DNA from: Rutidosis leptorrhynchoides
Lineage: Eukaryota; Streptophyta; Magnoliopsida; Asterales; Asteraceae
Assembly (NCBI RefSeq): GCF_046630445.1
Contig: NC_092333.1
Span: forward strand, 6,816,501-6,880,500
Length of the DNA: 64,000 bases
Direction of reading: 5' to 3'
Each line of letters starts with the position of its first letter. Position 1 is the stretch's first letter. Below the pieces are notes generated by a model that ran no database searches, was not told the DNA's origin, and was given only the letters and a program-made list of their open reading frames with translations. The position numbers and the translations under genes are program-made. Shown here piece by piece: positions 23,612-34,732 of this stretch.

Positions 23612-24020
23612 TAGAAACGATCAGTATTGCAAAGGTTGACAACATCTTTTACTCGAAGGTACGTCATTCCTTTCTTATATGAGAAGATATAAATTAATAG
23701 TTACTATAAAAATTGCTTAGAATGTTGATACTTCTATTATCGTCTTTCAAGAGTGATGGTTAAATTGTTATTTGTTTGTGTTTGATGGTTTGTACGATGA
23801 AAAAGACGAGCTGGACATATAGTGTTTCTTACAACAAAAGTAGGCCGTTTTGGAGTTGGAAGACTTGCAGTATCACTGGTAAGCGTTGAAACTACAAGCG
23901 TTAAAACCACATTTGTCATGTTAGGACAATCTCCTGGATCTTCTTGCACACACAAAAGGGCCACAACTATTATTAATTAAGCAATAGAAGTAAATCACCA
24001 CAAAAAAATGGCTCTAAGAT
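23612..24020 (-). pseudogene. Receptor-kinase last exon, decayed tandem copy
   Basis: Read on the minus strand this includes [20 protein letters not shown] and a tail [12 protein letters not shown], matching the last exon and 3' flank of the receptor kinase at 26318-26845, including the 3' UTR phrase GAAGGTACGTCATTCC. Relative to the intact exon it has lost the upstream kinase residues, carries an insertion after TLV and has a rearranged tail. It ends in the homologue of the preceding intron, where an unrelated inverted repeat begins. Confidence 0.82.
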
Positions 24021-24021
24021 A

Positions 24022-24770
24022 GACGGATGTAGTTCACCACATGCTCATCTCCATCTCAGGTACCTTAGATACGTGTTTATTTATTACTTCTTTGTGGTGG
24101 ATGTTAATCTTGAATGATTTTACAAATGTGTTTAGGGTAACACATCAAATATGGATGCTTACAACACAGTTCTCTCCATGGAATCTCTAGTTGATCAACT
24201 TCATACAGGTACATTATTGGGTAATGTAGCACTGGAAATCATCAATTATCTACTCGAGATCATTTAACCATTTGATACGGGTTTAATTATTACAACACTG
24301 TTCTCTTGAGATTATTTGATCAGTTGAGTCCAACCGACAAAAGCATCTAGCTGATAGCACAAGTAGTCTCGTCCTGCACCACATCTCTTCGTTTTGATGA
24401 CCCTAATAGTACAAGAATATGTGAGTTTTGAACGAGCATGGTCCATACCTAAGTAAGCACTTTTTGCACTTCATATGCTTCTGTTTTGAGCGTGGCAAAA
24501 GCATATCATAAAGACCCCTCTACTACATAAATTACAAGTTGTGTTATCAAACATTCAGGCGTGATGTGTAAGTGCAAACTTTACAATTGATATCATGAGT
24601 CATGCTCTTTTATGTATCGTTGAGATGTGATTCCCAAGAATGTCAAATGCTGCTTTGGCATCAATCAAAATCAAGCGAAAACCAGGTGTTGTGGATTTGT
24701 ATGAACCAATTTCTATAATTGCTTTTACTTAAATGAATATTAATTATTAATACAATCGGGTTGGCTTATG
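24022..24770 (+). pseudogene. Alpha-tubulin pseudogene fragment, left arm of inverted repeat
   Basis: Conceptual reading shows alpha-tubulin landmarks in order: DAYNTVLSMESLVDQL (alpha-tubulin [15 protein letters not shown]), CTTSLRFDD (LTASLRFDG), ASVLSVAKAYHKD (APVISAEKAYHEQ), ITSCVIKHSGVMCKC (ITNSAFEPSSMMAKC) and SFMYR then DVIPKNV (CLMYRGDVVPKDV). An apparent intron lies between about 24060 and 24135 (GTACC...TTTAG). Several stops and frame changes show it is dead. It covers roughly the second quarter to two thirds of the protein. Confidence 0.8.
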
Positions 24771-24825
24771 GAACCCCAACTTCAAACATTCCGAGGACGC
24801 GTTACCAAGCACACCCGATTGTATT

Positions 24826-25485
24826 ACATTAAAATTATATTCCGTAATTAATATTCTTTAATGCAAAAGCAATCATAAAAAATGAGCAAGTGGTTCATAC
24901 CAATCCACAAATTCTAGTTTTCACTTATTTTTGATATATGCCATAGCATCATTGGCATCTTTGAGAATCACATCTCCACGATACATAAGAGAGCATGACT
25001 CATGGTATACATTGTGAAGATTGAACATAGACATTACGCTTGAATATTCGAAAACACAACTTGTAATTCAAGTAATGGATTGGTCTTTATGATATGCTTT
25101 CGTCACACTCAAAACTGGGGCCTATGAAGAGAGCAAAAAGTACTTACGTGGGTATGGTACCATACTCGTTCGAACTCACACATATTCCTATATTATTAGG
25201 TTCAATCAAACCGAAGAAATGTGGTGCAGTCATTTAGTCCATGCTTTTGTGGGTTGGACTCAATTGATCAAATGATTTTGAGCAGATAGTTTCCAATGCT
25301 ACATTATCCAATAATATACTCGTGTGAAGCTGATCAACTAAAGATTCCGTGGAGTGGATTGTGTTGTAAATCCATAATTGATTTGTTAACATAAACATAT
25401 TTGTAAAATCAATTAAGATTAGCATCCACCACAAGTAAGTACCTGAGATGGATATATGGTGAACCACATCTTAAATATCCAAAAT
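24826..25485 (-). pseudogene. Alpha-tubulin pseudogene fragment, right arm of inverted repeat
   Basis: On the minus strand it reads YNTIHSTESLVDQLHTSILL then DNVALETICSKSFDQLSP, matching alpha-tubulin [34 protein letters not shown]. Further on come LRFD, a CEFER-like segment and SLMYRGDVI-like codons. It keeps the same intron as the left arm. Multiple stops make it non-functional. Confidence 0.78.
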
Positions 25486-25640
25486 ACTTTTCACGCACAC
25501 CCTATAAATGCTACAGTTATCCTTTGGTGCTTGACGATTTGGATCGCGTGCGTGATTCAGTAATTTGTTTCTTTCGTTTGTTAATCGTCCATTCTTCCAC
25601 TAGTAAGTTGATGTATCTGTTGTATCTTGGATGAACTTTT
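25486..25640 (-). pseudogene. Receptor-kinase ectodomain scrap
   Basis: Two pieces of the S-receptor kinase ectodomain: CACACCCTATAAATGCTACA matches about 29047-29066, and the block around TTGATGTATCTGTTGTATC matches about 29353-29372. They follow each other here without the roughly 250 bp that separates them in the fuller gene. They belong to the same decayed tandem copy as 23612-24020. Confidence 0.72.
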
Positions 25641-25811
25641 TTTTTTAACGGCGATATCGACATCGAATGCTCGCTCTCATTTGTCACCCACACACACGTT
25701 AGGAGGAAAACTCTTCACACACATCACCACATTGGGTACCCGACATGCCATGAATTAATAATTATTATTTTCAATTATTGATTTGGATGATGTTATAACT
25801 TATAACACACA

Positions 25812-25812
<1 letters not shown>

Positions 25813-25852
<40 letters not shown>
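25813..25852. repeat. (TC)n microsatellite
   Basis: About 20 TC units. Confidence 0.95.
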
Positions 25853-25855
<3 letters not shown>

Positions 25856-25964
25856 AAACTAATTGATTTGAATTTCAACCATTGATTTGTAACAAACACA
25901 ACTACCTCTTTTATTTATAAAAACAAAACAAACTCTATTATCATTATTCTCTTATAAAGAAAAC

Positions 25965-26143
<179 letters not shown>

Positions 26144-27867
26144 TAGAAATTAGATTTAATAAATTATATTTATTAGTTATAATTTTGATTTATTAATTTT
26201 GTGAAATCGTGGATGTACACTACTACCTACTACTCTCAATATATGCTAGATAGCTCGTAAAAATGGCAATGCAAATATGTACACAGGGTTTAAAGAATTT
26301 CACTACTCACCAACAATATTCTCAGAGATATTGCGAAGGTTGACTATATATTTTACTTGAAGGTACGTCATTCCTTCATTCTATGACAAGTTATAAATTA
26401 AAAATTGCTTACATGAAATCCAAAGTTCAAAATACTTGGCAAGTTTGCATTTTTAAAATGTTCATGCACATCCTGCATGCTTCCGTTACCTTCCTTCCAG
26501 AGTGACGGTTAAATTGTTATTTGTTTGTGACTGATCTGGTTTGTACGATGAAGAAGACGAGCTGGACATTGTTTTTCTAACAACAAAGGCTGGTTGTTTT
26601 GGAGTCGGAAGACTTGCAATATCACCAGCAAGCATTAAAACTACATTCGTCATGGTTGGACGATCTCCTGGATCTTCTTGCACACACAAAAGGGCAACGA
26701 CTATGCACTTCAATACCTCACTTGAATTGCTTGATTCTAATAATAGCCTTTGATCCATTAATTTTAATGGAGTATCTTCTTTCCATAAATTCCAGGCCTA
26801 TCATTTATTTGCAGATTTATTGATTATGCAAATAAAAAATGGCTTTGAGATAATTAGAATTACTTACATAACCTAGTAGGCTTAAATTTTGTTGGAACTG
26901 AGAAGGTCCTGTGTTCTTTTTTCCACTAATAATCTCGAGAACGACGACTCCGAAACTAAACGTGTCGGATTTGATGGAAAAGAAGCCATCTAATGCATAC
27001 TCTGGAGCCATATAGCCACTGCATTAAGTAAGTTTTAGGACACAAATAATGCAAACTATACTAAGATTAATTATAATGAGAAAGTTGTGTATGTTTGTTT
27101 ACTTACTAGGTTCCAATAACTCTATTGGTACTAGCTTCCATTTCCCTGCCTTGAACTATTTTCGCCAAACCAAAGTCGGATATTTTTGGATTCAATTCCT
27201 CATCTAATAAAATGTTGCTTGTTTTCAGATCTCTGTGAATGATCCTCAGTCGAGAATCTTGGTGAAGATACAGAAGTCCTCGAGCAATCCCCATAATAAT
27301 GTCATATCGATTTGCCCAATTCAATATTATAGCTGGTGCTTCATCTTACAAAGAGATTATGGAGTACATGTCAATGGTTATGATTATTTATTCAAATATA
27401 AAATTAAGTGATATATTTAAAGTTAAATTTTCAAAATTAAAAAGGACATAACTGGAACTTTAATGATATTTAATGGTTATTTAGAGAAAGGGACAATAAT
27501 TTTGAGACAAATTAAAATAGAAAGGTACACAGTTTTTTTGAGGCGGAGGGAGTAAATATAATAAAACTCGGAGGCTAACCAAATATGAAGGCATCCAAGC
27601 TTTTGTTGGGCATATACTCATATAACAAAATCTTTTCATTTCCCTTTATGCAGTATCCCAACAATCTAACGAGATTGCGGTGTTGAAGTTTAGCAATCAA
27701 GGTTATTTCGTTTCTGAACTCTTCTAATCCTTGGTTAGAAATGCTAGACAATCTCTTTATAGCCACTTCAAGTCCTCCAGGAAACTCGCCCTAACGACAT
27801 TATTATCATTAAAATGATTAAATAATATTGATTAATTATATGCTACACGAAACATAATAATTATAAA

Positions 27868-28014
27868 AAGGTAGAAGGTTTTCCCTGTTCGGGCTACCCG
27901 GGAGGGCGAGTAATCCGACCTCATACTCTGATGTACGCAGCCCAACACGATTACTCCTGGCTGTTTCCGACCCTTTCCTGGCCACCACTAAATATTCGTC
28001 CCAAACGGGATTCG
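27868..28014 (-). mobile_element. SINE-like repeat, copy 2, in a kinase intron
   Basis: Minus-strand copy of the repeat at 8314-8490, starting at a box-B-like TTCGAATCCCG. It is flanked by a 17-bp direct repeat with one mismatch, AACA(T/C)AATAATTATAAA (27851-27867 and 28015-28031). The intron ends are undisturbed, so splicing should survive. Confidence 0.72.
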
Positions 28015-29917
28015 AACACAATAATTATAAATATGTCATATGGACTTTGATGGTTTGGGATCATTACCTTGTATACTGGCCCAAACCCTCCTTCTCCAAG
28101 CTTATTAGCATCTGAAAAGTGATTTGTTGCGACTTGTATGCTTTCAAAATTATAGAATGGTATCCCAATGCCTTGTGTATCTTCTGTTCTTGAATGATCT
28201 AGATCGAGCAAGTCTATGGCCCATCTTTCATCATGATCTCTTTGAAGCGTTGAATTCATTCCTAAATATAATCACCAACCAAAGTTCATGATGTGCATAA
28301 TTCTTTTAGGTTAATATTTTCCATAAGTTGATGCAGAGTCTATTATTATTATTATATTACATATTCTTGTATTCGATGGTATCTAGTAGCTACTTACGTT
28401 GTTCCCTCGTGAGTACCATTCTCTTGTAATATATATAGCTAAGGCTTGCTAACAACATGATTAGAAGAATTGTCATTGTGAAGATCAGAATGTTCGTCCG
28501 AGTTATGAAGGACGGTGAAGGCCCATATGCTTCTGGCTGGTTGCTGTATTCTATGTTACATAAGAAAATTTATTACAAATAATATACATTTGAATCCCAG
28601 ATCCAGCAACCATTAGGCACAAAATATTATGGATTAAGATTTATAGGTAAAGTTCATGAAGTACCTTGTACGGCTCTGGAGACACGAATGGAAATATTAT
28701 GTGTACCGCCTTCTTGAAGATCAAATACATCTGAATCCCATATCCAGCAACCATAAGGGCGTCCAGTATTTGATTGTTTTCCGTTTGCTGGAGTGTACGA
28801 GTAAGCCTTGCAACTGCATTCTTGAAGACACGTTGTTCGGCACTCATTCTCATTTTTCGATTTGTCTACTGGTCGACCTGGATTCTCAACTTTGATCACA
28901 GCGAGATTCAAGAATTCGTCTCTGTCGTGATTACATTTATATTTTGGTTCACAGCCATCATAAAACACTTCTCGTGTAATAGGATCAAATCCTGGCAAAC
29001 AACTACATTGAGGATTATCGCTTAGGCTACAAAATCCAAATTTCCCACACACCCTATAAATGCTACAATAATCCTGTGGTGCTTGCCAATTTAGATCCCA
29101 TCGTTTTTCCTGTTCCGACCAGCTAAAATATTGCAAATTTCCTGCCTGACTCATCAATAACCTTGAGTTATTGTAATCCAACGAATCTGTCTTATTAAAA
29201 ACAGTAGTTGAGAGTTTTATTAATTGTTCCGGGGCCACATAAATTTGTATCTTTTGGAGGTTTGGTGGAATTTGATAGCATGTAGTATGCACCAATGAAC
29301 AATTGGTCTGGGATGAAATTGTTCAGTGATCCCCGTCCATTCTTCCACCGATAATTTGATGTATCTGTTGTATCCTGGATGAAATATTGATTCGTTTCAT
29401 CTTGTTGGAACACATAACTTCCGCTACTTGGGTCGTCGACACTTTTCCATGAAGTCAAAATTAAGTTAGTTTCCATTTTCATACCTGGAAGAAAAGTGTC
29501 CGTTGGATGTTTGAAACTTTCCCATACATAACTTCCCGAAGCATCTATCAAAACTGCATTTCCAGAATCCAGTAACTTCATTGTTTTCTCAGGATCCCCA
29601 TCTGGCAAAATCGTTATGTTTTTACTTCGGGATTATATATCGGGAGGCCGTCAATGTTTAATTGTTTATTGTTTTGTGTTTGTAGGCAACATATATCTGA
29701 AAGTGATTTGTAGTTCACCCGAATTTATCTGTTCGTGTTTGCAGACCACCCATATTTGAAAGTGATTTTATTGGTCACCCAAATGTATTTCGTTTTTATA
29801 GGCTACTCATATTTGAAAAGGATTTGTAGGCCATCTGAGTTCATATGTTGTTTTATATATACCAGATTCGGCTCAAAACTCTTTGAAGAAAATATAAAAA
29901 ACTCTTACACTCGTATT

Positions 29918-30423
29918 TGTTAGTGTATCTAAGATTGTTATTAGACATTTGTCTTAAGTTAAGTTATGTAAACTTAGTTACTAAGAAAACTTAGCTATTA
30001 AGTTTTCTTAGCTATTAAGTATTCTTAGTCATTAAGTATTCTTAGCTATTAAGTTTTCTTAATTATTAAGTATTCTTAGTTATTAAGTATTCATATATAA
30101 AGAATACTTAGATATTTTAGTTTTCTTACTAGTTAAGAAATTATCGGTATTCGTGATACTTACCTCCTAAGATTTCTTAGAAGTTAAGTAAGTCACTTTA
30201 TGTAAGCCTATAAATAGGAGTGTAATCAAGAGTTGGAATATATAACCAACCTTCAAATTATTTCTATACTACACTTTTATTATGTATTCTAATCTACTTA
30301 GCAACAAAGTCTTGCTATTTTAATCTTTAGCATCAAAGTCTTGCTATTCTAATCTTTAGCAACAAAGTCTTGCTACCTTAATCTTTCAAGAGTAGATTTC
30401 TATTCTATTCTTGAACATTTACA
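29918..30423 (+). repeat. 5' LTR of the second copia element
   Basis: 506 bp with a CTATAAATAGG promoter box near 30208-30218 and many TATTAAGT(A/T)TTCTTAG sub-repeats in its first half. Confidence 0.92.
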
Positions 30424-30486
30424 GTGGTATCAGAGCTTTCTTCTTAAGGGGCTGTTTTATTCACGATAAAAAAAATTAAACTAGAC

Positions 30487-32990
30487 ATGACATCTAGTTC
30501 AACTGCTCCAGCAATTCCATTATTTAATGGATTGCACTATCATATTTGGGCAGTAAAGATGAAGACATATTTGAAGTCTCAAGGTTTATGGAAGGTTGTA
30601 GAGACTGATGAAGATCCTCCAGCACTCAGAGCAAACCCAACTGTTGTTCAACTAAAAAATTATGAAGAAGAGTTGCTGAAGAAAGATAAGGCACTTACCT
30701 GTTTACATTCAGGACTTGCTGATCAAATTTTCACCTCAATAATGGACTTGGACACACCAAAAGTTGTGTGGGATAAAATCCAAGATACCTATGAAGGTTC
30801 CGATAGAGTAAAAGCTGTCAGATTATTGACTCTCAGACGAGAGTTTGAATTGTTGAAAATGAACGATGATGAACTCGTAAAAGATTATTCATCGCGAATA
30901 ATGGATGTTGTTAATCAAATTAGACTTCATGGTGACAAGATTTCAGACCAGAAAGTGGTGGAGAAAATAATGATAAGTGTTCCTCAAAAATTTGAAGCCA
31001 AAATTTCCGCAATAGAAGAATCTTGTGATGTTAGCATGCTTACAGTTTCTGAACTAACAAGCAAGCTTCAAGCACAAGAACAAAGGGTCTCTATGAGATC
31101 CGAAGAAAAGGTTGAAGGTGCTTTTCAAGCTTCTTTCAAAAATAACAAGGCTGAAAATTCAAGACAAAACACGTACAAGAAAGGAAATTACCAAGGTACT
31201 TTCCCTCCGTGTAAAGTTTGTCAAAATATAAATCATCAAGATGTTGATTGTTGGTTCAAAGATAAACCAAACTTTAAGTGCAATTTTTGCAAAAAGTTTG
31301 GACATATTGAGAAATATTGTAGAGCAAAGAAAAATCAAGGCCAAACAAAGGAACTTCAGTTGGCAAATATCTCTGAAGAAAATCAGGAAGCAACTGAACA
31401 CTTGTTCATGGCATCGCATGTCGATTACAAAAGTAAAGACGTGACTGTTGATGAAGGAGCCTATCTGGATTGGAATATGAAAGAAGTTAAAAGGCATGAA
31501 GCTTCTATTTCAAATCTCCAAAAAGAAGCTCATTATGATGATCCAGAATTTGATGTCGAAGACACAACTAACACCAAAGTTTTGAGAACCAGAAAAATTG
31601 CTGATGTTTACGAGTTTTGTAATCACGTTGTTATGGAGCCCGAAAGCTATATTGAAGCTTCCAAACACGATGAATGGAATGAAGCCATGAAAGTAGAACT
31701 TGAAATGATCAAGAAAAATGACACATGGAGACTTGTTGATTTGCCAAAGGGTAAGAGTGCAATAGGTGTCAAATGGGTATTTAGAACTAAGTTTCAACCT
31801 GATGGTTCAGTTCATAAACACAGAGCAAGGTTGGTAGCGAAAGGATATTCTCAAATTGCCGGTGTGGAATTTAGAGAGACTTTCGCTCCAGTTGCTCGTC
31901 ATGATGTGATCAAGTTATTGTTAGCTGTAGCTGCTCAACGCAATTTGAAAATTCATCATCTTGATGTAAAATCTGCATTTTTGAATGCTGAACTTGAGAA
32001 GGAGATTTATGTAAAGCAACCTCAAGGCTTTGAAGTATCCGGCCAAGAAGATAAAGTATACAGACTATATAAGGCACTTTATGGTCTATAGCAAGCACCA
32101 AGGGCTTGGTATTCTAAGATTGATGCTCATTTGATAAATCATAATTTCAGGAGGAGTCCAAATGAGTCAGCTCTTTATGTGAAACAATTAAATTCTCAAG
32201 AGGTGCTGATTATCTCTCTTTATGTTGATGATTTACTTGTGATCGGGAGCAACGATAGACTTGTTGAGGAGTTCAAGAAACAAATGAAATCTGAATTTGA
32301 AATGTCAGATTTGGGACTCGTGCATTATTTTCTTGGCATGAAAATTAATCAACAAACTAGTGGTGTTTATATTTCTCAGAAAAAGTATGCAAGTGACATG
32401 CTCAAGAGATTCAACATGTTTTCATGCAAACCAGTCACATCACCACTTGTATTAAATTACAAGTTGTCTAAAGAAGATGGAGATAAGCTAGTTGATCCAA
32501 CTCTATACAGAAGTATTATCGGGAGTCTATTATATTTGGCAATCTCAAGACCCAATTTAGCTTATGCATCTAGTTTCTTATCAAGGTTTATGACTTCACC
32601 AACTAGTTCTCACTTGGGAGCTGCCAGGAGAGTCTTAAGATACTTAAAAGGTTCTCTCGATCTGGGGATTATGTTCGAGAGAAACAAAGATGTGAAACTT
32701 GAAGGATATTCTGATAGTGATTGGGCTGGAAGTGTTGATGATATGAAGAGTACTTCTGGTTATGTTTTCAATCTTGGTTCAGGTGCATTTTGCTGGAACT
32801 CAAAGAAGCAAAGCGTTGTCGCACAATCTACTGCAGAGGCAGAATATATTGCAATCGCGGCTGCTGTGAATCATGCTGTTTGGATAAGAAAACTGTTGCC
32901 CGACTTGGATCTGACTCAAGAAAGTCCAACAGTCATCTATTGTGATAACAAATCTGCAATTGATATAACAGAGAATCCGGTGCAACACTG
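30487..32990 (+). mobile_element. Copia gag and RT/RNase H coding remnants
   Basis: The gag part begins MTSSSTAPAIPLFNG and carries the UBN2-type domain (FNGLHYHIWAVKMKTYL) and a zinc knuckle CNFCKKFGHIEKYC. The later part has copia RT (GVKWVFRTKFQPDGS, YVDDLLVIG) and RNase H (SDSDWAGSVDD, QSTAEAEYIA). The set of parts and the breaks make it unlikely to move by itself. Confidence 0.9.
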
Positions 32991-33107
32991 AAATATTGCA
33001 CCTCCGATGATCAATTGGCAGATATGCTTACAAAGTCTCTCACAGGAATGAAGCTAGATCAATTGAAGACTCGACTTATGATGTCCAACAACAATCTTAA
33101 GGAGGAG

Positions 33108-33608
33108 TGTTAGTGTATCTAAGATTGTTATTAGACATTTGTCTTAAGTTATGTAAACTTAGTTACTAAGAAAACTTAGCTATTAAGTTTTCTTAGCTAT
33201 TAAGTATTCTTAGTCGTTAAGTATTCTTAGCTATTAAGTTTTCTTAATTATTAAGTATTCTTAGTTATTAAGTATTCATATATAAAGAATACTTAGGTAT
33301 TTTAGTTTTCTTACTAGTTAAGAAATTATCGGTATTCGTGATACTTACATCATAAGATTTCTTAGAAGTTAAGTAAGTCACTTTATGTAAGCCTATAAAT
33401 AGGAGTGTAATCAAGAGTTGGAATATATAACCAACCTTCAAATTATTTCTATTCTACACTTTTATTATGTATTCTAATCTGCTTAGCAACAAAGTCTTGC
33501 TATCTTAATCTTTAGCATCAAAGTCTTGCTATTCTAATCTTTAGCAACAAAGTCTTGCTACCTTAATCTTTCAAGAGTAGATTTCTATTCTATTCTTGAA
33601 CATTTACA
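33108..33608 (+). repeat. 3' LTR of the second copia element
   Basis: 501 bp, about 98.6 percent identical by hand count to the 5' LTR outside the one indel. Confidence 0.92.
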
Positions 33609-33878
33609 GTATTTAGCAACAACTAATCATTATATAAATAATAATGTTAACTAAAAAATCTTGGTTATTTTGTACATATGGGACAACACATGAACTTGAA
33701 TGACCTACAAAATCATTTTCAATTATGAGTAGTCTATAAACACAAAATAAATTTGGGTGACCAATAAAATCATTTTCAAATATGGGTAGTCTAGAAACGC
33801 AAAACGATAAACTTGAGTGGCCTCCAAATATATATTCCCTTTTACTTATCATCTGTCACACGATATGTTAATACTAAG

Positions 33879-33940
33879 CTCATGAAAAATTCGGTAATCT
33901 AATACCATAATTTTGCAAAGACTATCGAATTTTTCATGAG
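33879..33940. repeat. 62-bp hairpin with 15-bp perfect arms
   Basis: CTCATGAAAAATTCG (33879-33893) is the exact reverse complement of 33926-33940. It lies between exon 1 of the receptor kinase and the MITE. It may be a small TIR element or an intronic RNA hairpin. Confidence 0.75.
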
Positions 33941-34387
33941 GTCAAAATGTCAAATGAGTTAACGTGCCTATAATAATTGAGCCAATTGGCTGTGTGTGAC
34001 GTGTGTCTGACCTGTGCTTATGTTGAAGTAAAAATCATTTTGATCTTTGTCTAGCAGCTTAACGTCGCCATTTTGTGAAATTGTAAGTACTCCATCTGAA
34101 CCCTGCAGTGGATAATCACGGTTACCAACCCATACCACGGTCGTCCTTGGAATATCCTTGGTATACCAAATTCCAATGTACCGGCGTTGTTCCAGACCTC
34201 TTGAAAAGAACCCCATCTGAAACTGTCCGCCTGCTGATTCCAAATAACCGGTTCCCTCAATGGTTTCTCCTGTTGTTATGCTGTATTTAGATGAACAAAT
34301 CTCAATATATAAGCACAAAAAGACCATCCATAAGAAGCAATTGTAGATAATTGTATAAGTAAATGTGAATGATGATGATATTATCAT

Positions 34388-34695
34388 GATTATTTTCCTT
34401 TGAGTGAATAAAAATGATCGAAGTGCTTAGTTAGAATTATATCAGGAAGATGCAAAAAAGGAAAGAAACATGATAACTGTCTTGCGAAGTTGATGTTGTT
34501 GTTAGGAACAATTCTTAAAGTGTGTAGATAACAGTTTTTGGCATCAATATACTAATCTTGTGGAAGTTATGAAAAGTAGTTCAATTATGTGAGTCAACGC
34601 CTACTTTCTAAGTCTACGTTGGGTCATCTTGTGCACTATTCTGTGTGTGTAAAAATGACAAATTATAAATTTGTTGTTTTCCTCGTTCGTTTACG

Positions 34696-34732
<37 letters not shown>

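Larger units (their letters stand above)
24022..25485. repeat. 1.46-kb imperfect inverted repeat made of two tubulin pseudogene copies
   Basis: Left arm 24022-24770 and right arm 24826-25485 are reverse complements at very roughly three bases in four, with the same apparent intron in both. The loop of about 55 bp is itself bounded by ACAATCGGGT and ACCCGATTGT. The unit interrupts a decayed receptor-kinase copy, whose pieces lie on both sides (up to 24020 and from about 25486). A transcript through it would fold into a long hairpin. Confidence 0.85.
29918..33608 (+). mobile_element. Ty1-copia element inserted in the MITE
   Basis: LTRs 29918-30423 and 33108-33608 (506 and 501 bp) begin TGTTAGTGTATC and end ATTTACA. 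Duplication GTATT flanks it (29913-29917 and 33609-33613). A tRNA-Met primer site TGGTATCAGAGC lies at 30425-30436, and a purine tract AAGGAGGAG precedes the 3' LTR. Parts recognised: gag with a zinc knuckle (about 30487-31340), then copia RT and RNase H (about 31620-32990). It is broken, with about two or three breaks. LTRs differ by about seven substitutions in 501 bp plus one 5-bp indel, giving roughly half a million years at an assumed 1.3e-8 per site per year. Confidence 0.93.
29629..33839. mobile_element. Mutator-type MITE in the receptor-kinase gene, split by a copia element
   Basis: Its two halves, 29629-29917 and 33614-33839, are long inverted repeats of each other. Ends read GGGATTATATATC...GGAGGCC and, inward from the right, GGGAATATATATTTGGAGGCC. 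Flanking direct repeat TTTTACTT (29620-29627 and 33840-33847), with a ninth base differing. Long inverted ends with an 8-9 bp duplication suggest a Mutator-like MITE of about 515 bp. The arms hold several internal copies of a phrase like ACTCATATTTGAAAATGATTT. The element borders exon 2 directly. Confidence 0.75.
26486..34387 (-). pseudogene. G-type lectin S-receptor-like kinase, broken or split by nested insertions
   Basis: Minus strand, At4g03230-like by recall. Exon 1 (34387 to about 33988): signal peptide and B-lectin domain (GNRDYPLQGSDG). Exon 2 (about 29628-28665): S-locus domain, EGF-like and PAN regions (CSIYRVCGKFGFC, CLQECSCKAYSY). Then a transmembrane exon (about 28555-28396), 28262-28068 (P-loop GEGGFGPVYK), 27790-27580 (VAIKRL), 27344-27107 ([21 protein letters not shown]), 27018-26868 and 26797-26486. 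Splice sites of the kinase exons are clean and the 211-, 238- and 151-nt exons are the usual sizes. The kinase keeps its catalytic residues. Problems: a one-base frame change near 29200-29290 in exon 2, and 4.2 kb of nested transposons between exons 1 and 2. It would be a plasma-membrane receptor. It is probably a pseudogene, unless the frame change is a sequencing error. Confidence 0.87.
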
